This document shows, piece after piece, positions 7,514 through 8,856 of a stretch of 8,856 nt of DNA. The DNA comes from DASSBR01 sp035701285 (GTDB lineage Bacteria; Pseudomonadota; Gammaproteobacteria; Natronospirales; DASSBR01): positions 1-8,856 of the forward strand of contig DASSNT010000108.1 of the NCBI GenBank assembly GCA_035701285.1, given 5' to 3'. Both the position numbers and the translations under genes were made by a program. The notes below the pieces were generated by a model that did no database searches, was not told the DNA's origin, and saw nothing but the letters and a program-made list of their open reading frames with translations. The stretch's first letter is position 1. Every line of letters starts with the position of its first letter.

Positions 7514-7727
7514 TTATCCACAAAAACTGTGGATAACTCTGTGGAAGAATCAGGCCGGCGAGGGCCGAAGGCGCGTCGGCAGAGGCTTTCGATTAAAACG
7601 GTCAAAACTTGGACAATGGAATTAATCATTTTACTTTCAAAGGGTTGGATAGGGGTGGCCTGATATTTTGGCGCCGTCCAGGCCGCCGGAAGCGGCCGGT
7701 TTTACGCGTTCCCCGCTTTGTGCATAA
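7514..7727. other. Cluster of DnaA boxes flanking an AT-rich stretch
   Basis: Three sites match TTATNCACA exactly: TTATCCACA on the plus strand (7514-7522), and on the minus strand the complements of TGTGGATAA (7528-7536) and TGTGCATAA (7719-7727). The first two face each other across five bases. A degenerate site TGTGGAAGA follows at 7540-7548. Between the boxes, 7587-7642 is AT-rich (40 of 56 bases). This build resembles an oriC-like or DnaA-titration/regulation locus. However, no dnaA, dnaN, rpmH, gidA or hemE is in view, so replication-origin status is not established. Confidence 0.6.
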
Positions 7728-7756
7728 GGTCGCTGGCGCGACATCAGGGAAACCAC

Positions 7757-7784
7757 TGGATTACGCGGGCACGCACGGTATACT
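7757..7784 (+). promoter_or_regulatory. Promoter of the skp-like gene (TGGATT-16-TATACT)
   Basis: TATACT (7779-7784) is a strong -10 hexamer. The best -35 candidate is TGGATT (7757-7762), spaced 16 bases, which is only a partial match. Transcription should begin near 7791, about 31 bases before the ATG. The -10 context CGGTATACTAGCGCC closely resembles the rpmE promoter core and also has a GC-rich discriminator. Confidence 0.65.
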
Positions 7785-7821
7785 AGCGCCTCGAACAAGA
7801 TCCAACCGACAGGTATAGTTC

Positions 7822-8349
7822 ATGCAACGTTACAAGATTTTGACTGCTCTGGCCGCCGCGGCGGCTCTTTTTGTCAGCAGCGCTGCTTTCGCCGCTACGC
7901 CCAAGATCGGGGTCATCGACGTGAGCTACATCATCTCGCATTCGAAGCGGGGACAGGCCGCGAGCGACGCGCTCAAGGCCCTGTACAACAAGAAGAAAGA
8001 ATCGCTCGACAAGGAGAAGGCGAGCCTGGCCGCTACGCAGCAGGATCTCAAGGACGTTAAAGACAAGGAATCCGACGCGTTCAGAAAGCAGGTCTCCGAG
8101 TTCCAGCAGTCCGCCAGCGCCTTCCAGCAGCATCTGCAGGAAAGCCAGAACGAAGTCGAGCAGCGCCGGGCCGAGTTGTTCAAGCCGATTATCGAGGACA
8201 TGAAGAAGGTTGTGGATACCTACGCCAAGGACCACGACTACACGCTGATTCTGAACCAGACGACCGATGCGGTCGCGTTCGCTGTGGATACGTACAACCT
8301 TAACGACGAGATCGTCGCGGCGCTGGACAAGTACGAAGGCGGGAAGTAA
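7822..8349 (+). CDS. Skp/OmpH-family periplasmic chaperone
   Basis: The 175-residue product resembles Skp (OmpH, HlpA), the trimeric periplasmic holdase that carries unfolded outer-membrane proteins. A Sec signal peptide covers residues 1-24 (MQRYK, then an Ala-rich core, cleavage after AFA). The mature part starts with the family's beta-strand PKIGVIDVSYII (27-38). A long charged, Gln/Lys/Glu-rich coiled-coil arm follows at about 44-133. The C-terminal body YTLILNQTTDAVAFAV...LNDEIVAALDKY matches the usual Skp ending. The ATG has AGGT (7811-7814) upstream. In most proteobacteria skp lies between bamA and lpxD. Here it is separate and paired with a PEBP-family gene 22 bases downstream, so it may be a second, divergent copy; that is inference. 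I withhold the symbol for that reason. Confidence 0.93.
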   Translation: MQRYKILTALAAAAALFVSSAAFAATPKIGVIDVSYIISHSKRGQAASDALKALYNKKKESLDKEKASLAATQQDLKDVKDKESDAFRKQVSEFQQSASAFQQHLQESQNEVEQRRAELFKPIIEDMKKVVDTYAKDHDYTLILNQTTDAVAFAVDTYNLNDEIVAALDKYEGGK

Positions 8350-8371
8350 GCCTCCGGCGGGAATCAGCCGC

Positions 8372-8856
8372 ATGAAAAGGATCTTCACGGCTATTCCGCT
8401 TCTGGCTGCTACCATTGCGCCGGCAGCCGCGTCGATGCAACTCAAGTCGCCGGCGTTCGATGCCGGCGACGCCATTCCCGTTCGTTATACCTGCGACGGC
8501 GAGAGCGTTTCGCCGCCGTTGCACTGGGGCGGTGTGCCTGCCGGTGCGCGGTCGCTGGCGCTGATCGTGGACGATCCGGATGCGCCGGGCGGCACTTTCG
8601 TCCATTGGGTGCTGTACAACCTGCCGCCGTCGGTGACGCACCTGAATGCGGGCGTGACGCCGGAACAGGGCGCACATGGCGCTCGCTTCGGCATCAACAG
8701 TCGTGGCCAGGCTGCCTACGCCGGCCCCTGCCCACCCTCCGGTGTGCATCATTATCACTTCAAGCTCTATGTGCTCGATACGCGCCTGCCGGCGCGGGGG
8801 CATATGACGAAGGCTGCGTTATTGCAGGTGATGCAGGGGCATCGGGTGGGTATGGC
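8372..8856 (+). CDS. Secreted PEBP / YbhB-YbcL family protein, 3'-truncated by window edge
   Basis: The frame is open to the window end, showing 161 residues of a phosphatidylethanolamine-binding-protein family member (Raf-kinase-inhibitor-like, YbhB/YbcL branch). Members have a shallow anion-binding pocket, and their bacterial role is poorly known. Visible family motifs are YTCDGESVSPPLHW (39-52), DDPDAP (67-72), GTFVHW (74-79) and YAGPCPPSGVHHYHF (116-130), which line the ligand pocket. Residues 1-20 (MKRIF, then a hydrophobic stretch ending APAAA) look like a Sec signal peptide, so the protein is probably periplasmic like E. coli YbcL. Starting at the internal Met22 (8435) would give a cytoplasmic YbhB-like form, but the signal and the position 22 bases after the skp-like stop favour 8372. 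The ribosome-binding site is weak. The family's usual C-terminal strand lies beyond the window. Confidence 0.93.
   Translation, partial: MKRIFTAIPLLAATIAPAAASMQLKSPAFDAGDAIPVRYTCDGESVSPPLHWGGVPAGARSLALIVDDPDAPGGTFVHWVLYNLPPSVTHLNAGVTPEQGAHGARFGINSRGQAAYAGPCPPSGVHHYHFKLYVLDTRLPARGHMTKAALLQVMQGHRVGM

Larger units (their letters stand above)
7280..7821. other. 542-base gene-free region between divergent rpmE and skp-like genes
   Basis: No convincing gene lies here. From left to right it holds the rpmE leader and promoter (to 7386), an 18-base palindrome (7414-7431), inverted DnaA boxes (7514-7536) and an AT-rich stretch with 40 A/T of 56 bases (7587-7642). These are followed by a small hairpin GGCCGC-CGGAA-GCGGCC (7681-7697), another DnaA box (7719-7727) and the promoter of the skp-like gene (7757-7784). 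It is unusually long and structured for a spacer in this window. Confidence 0.8.

Noticed and set aside
7681..7703. Hairpin GGCCGC-CGGAA-GCGGCC followed by TTTT as a plus-strand terminator
   Set aside because: The T-tract is short and interrupted by GG after the stem, and no plus-strand gene precedes it, so it is not called a terminator.
7609..7818. 69-codon plus-strand open frame in the rpmE to skp-like spacer
   Set aside because: It has no ribosome-binding site, runs through the AT-rich stretch, a DnaA box and the skp-like promoter, and its translation has no recognisable features.

Overview
The window is ordinary-looking, GC-rich chromosomal DNA of a Gram-negative bacterium, most likely a gammaproteobacterium of the Xanthomonadales type (Lysobacteraceae/Rhodanobacteraceae). 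This is inferred from the type II citrate synthase, the Cys4 zinc form of ribosomal protein L31 near gltA, the outer-membrane chaperone Skp/OmpH, a GroEL very close to the E. coli protein, and short palindromic spacer elements of the kind common in that order. Nothing in the window looks like a phage, plasmid, transposase or CRISPR region.

Layout. Positions 1-1573 hold the 3' part of groEL (+), closed by a strong intrinsic terminator. A palindromic spacer element (1638-1770) separates it from a lipoprotein-type prolyl oligopeptidase (1842-4019, +). A second palindromic element (4022-4080) and a separate long hairpin (4085-4112) lead to a conserved gene of unknown function (4133-4747, +). A third palindromic element (4747-4842) fills the gap to the convergent gltA (4845-6137, -). 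Upstream of gltA on the same strand are a secreted staphylococcal-nuclease-like protein with a C-terminal OB-like region (6261-7070, -) and rpmE (7082-7279, -). A 542-base gene-free region (7280-7821) carries two divergent promoters, an 18-base palindrome, an AT-rich stretch and a cluster of DnaA boxes. It separates rpmE from a Skp/OmpH-like chaperone gene (7822-8349, +), which is followed 22 bases later by a secreted PEBP/YbhB-family gene that runs off the window end (8372-8856, +).

How the genes relate. Most are housekeeping or envelope functions: protein folding (GroEL in the cytoplasm, Skp in the periplasm), translation (L31), the TCA cycle (GltA) and exported enzymes (peptidase, nuclease). 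rpmE and the nuclease gene form a tight pair only 11 bases apart, yet a textbook intrinsic terminator lies inside the nuclease signal-peptide codons. The nuclease may therefore be expressed only by read-through of the rpmE transcript. gltA has its own promoter just past the nuclease stop codon.

The two strongest leads are this terminator inside a coding sequence and the DnaA-box cluster between rpmE and the skp-like gene. I did not find evidence of a wholly new multi-gene system.
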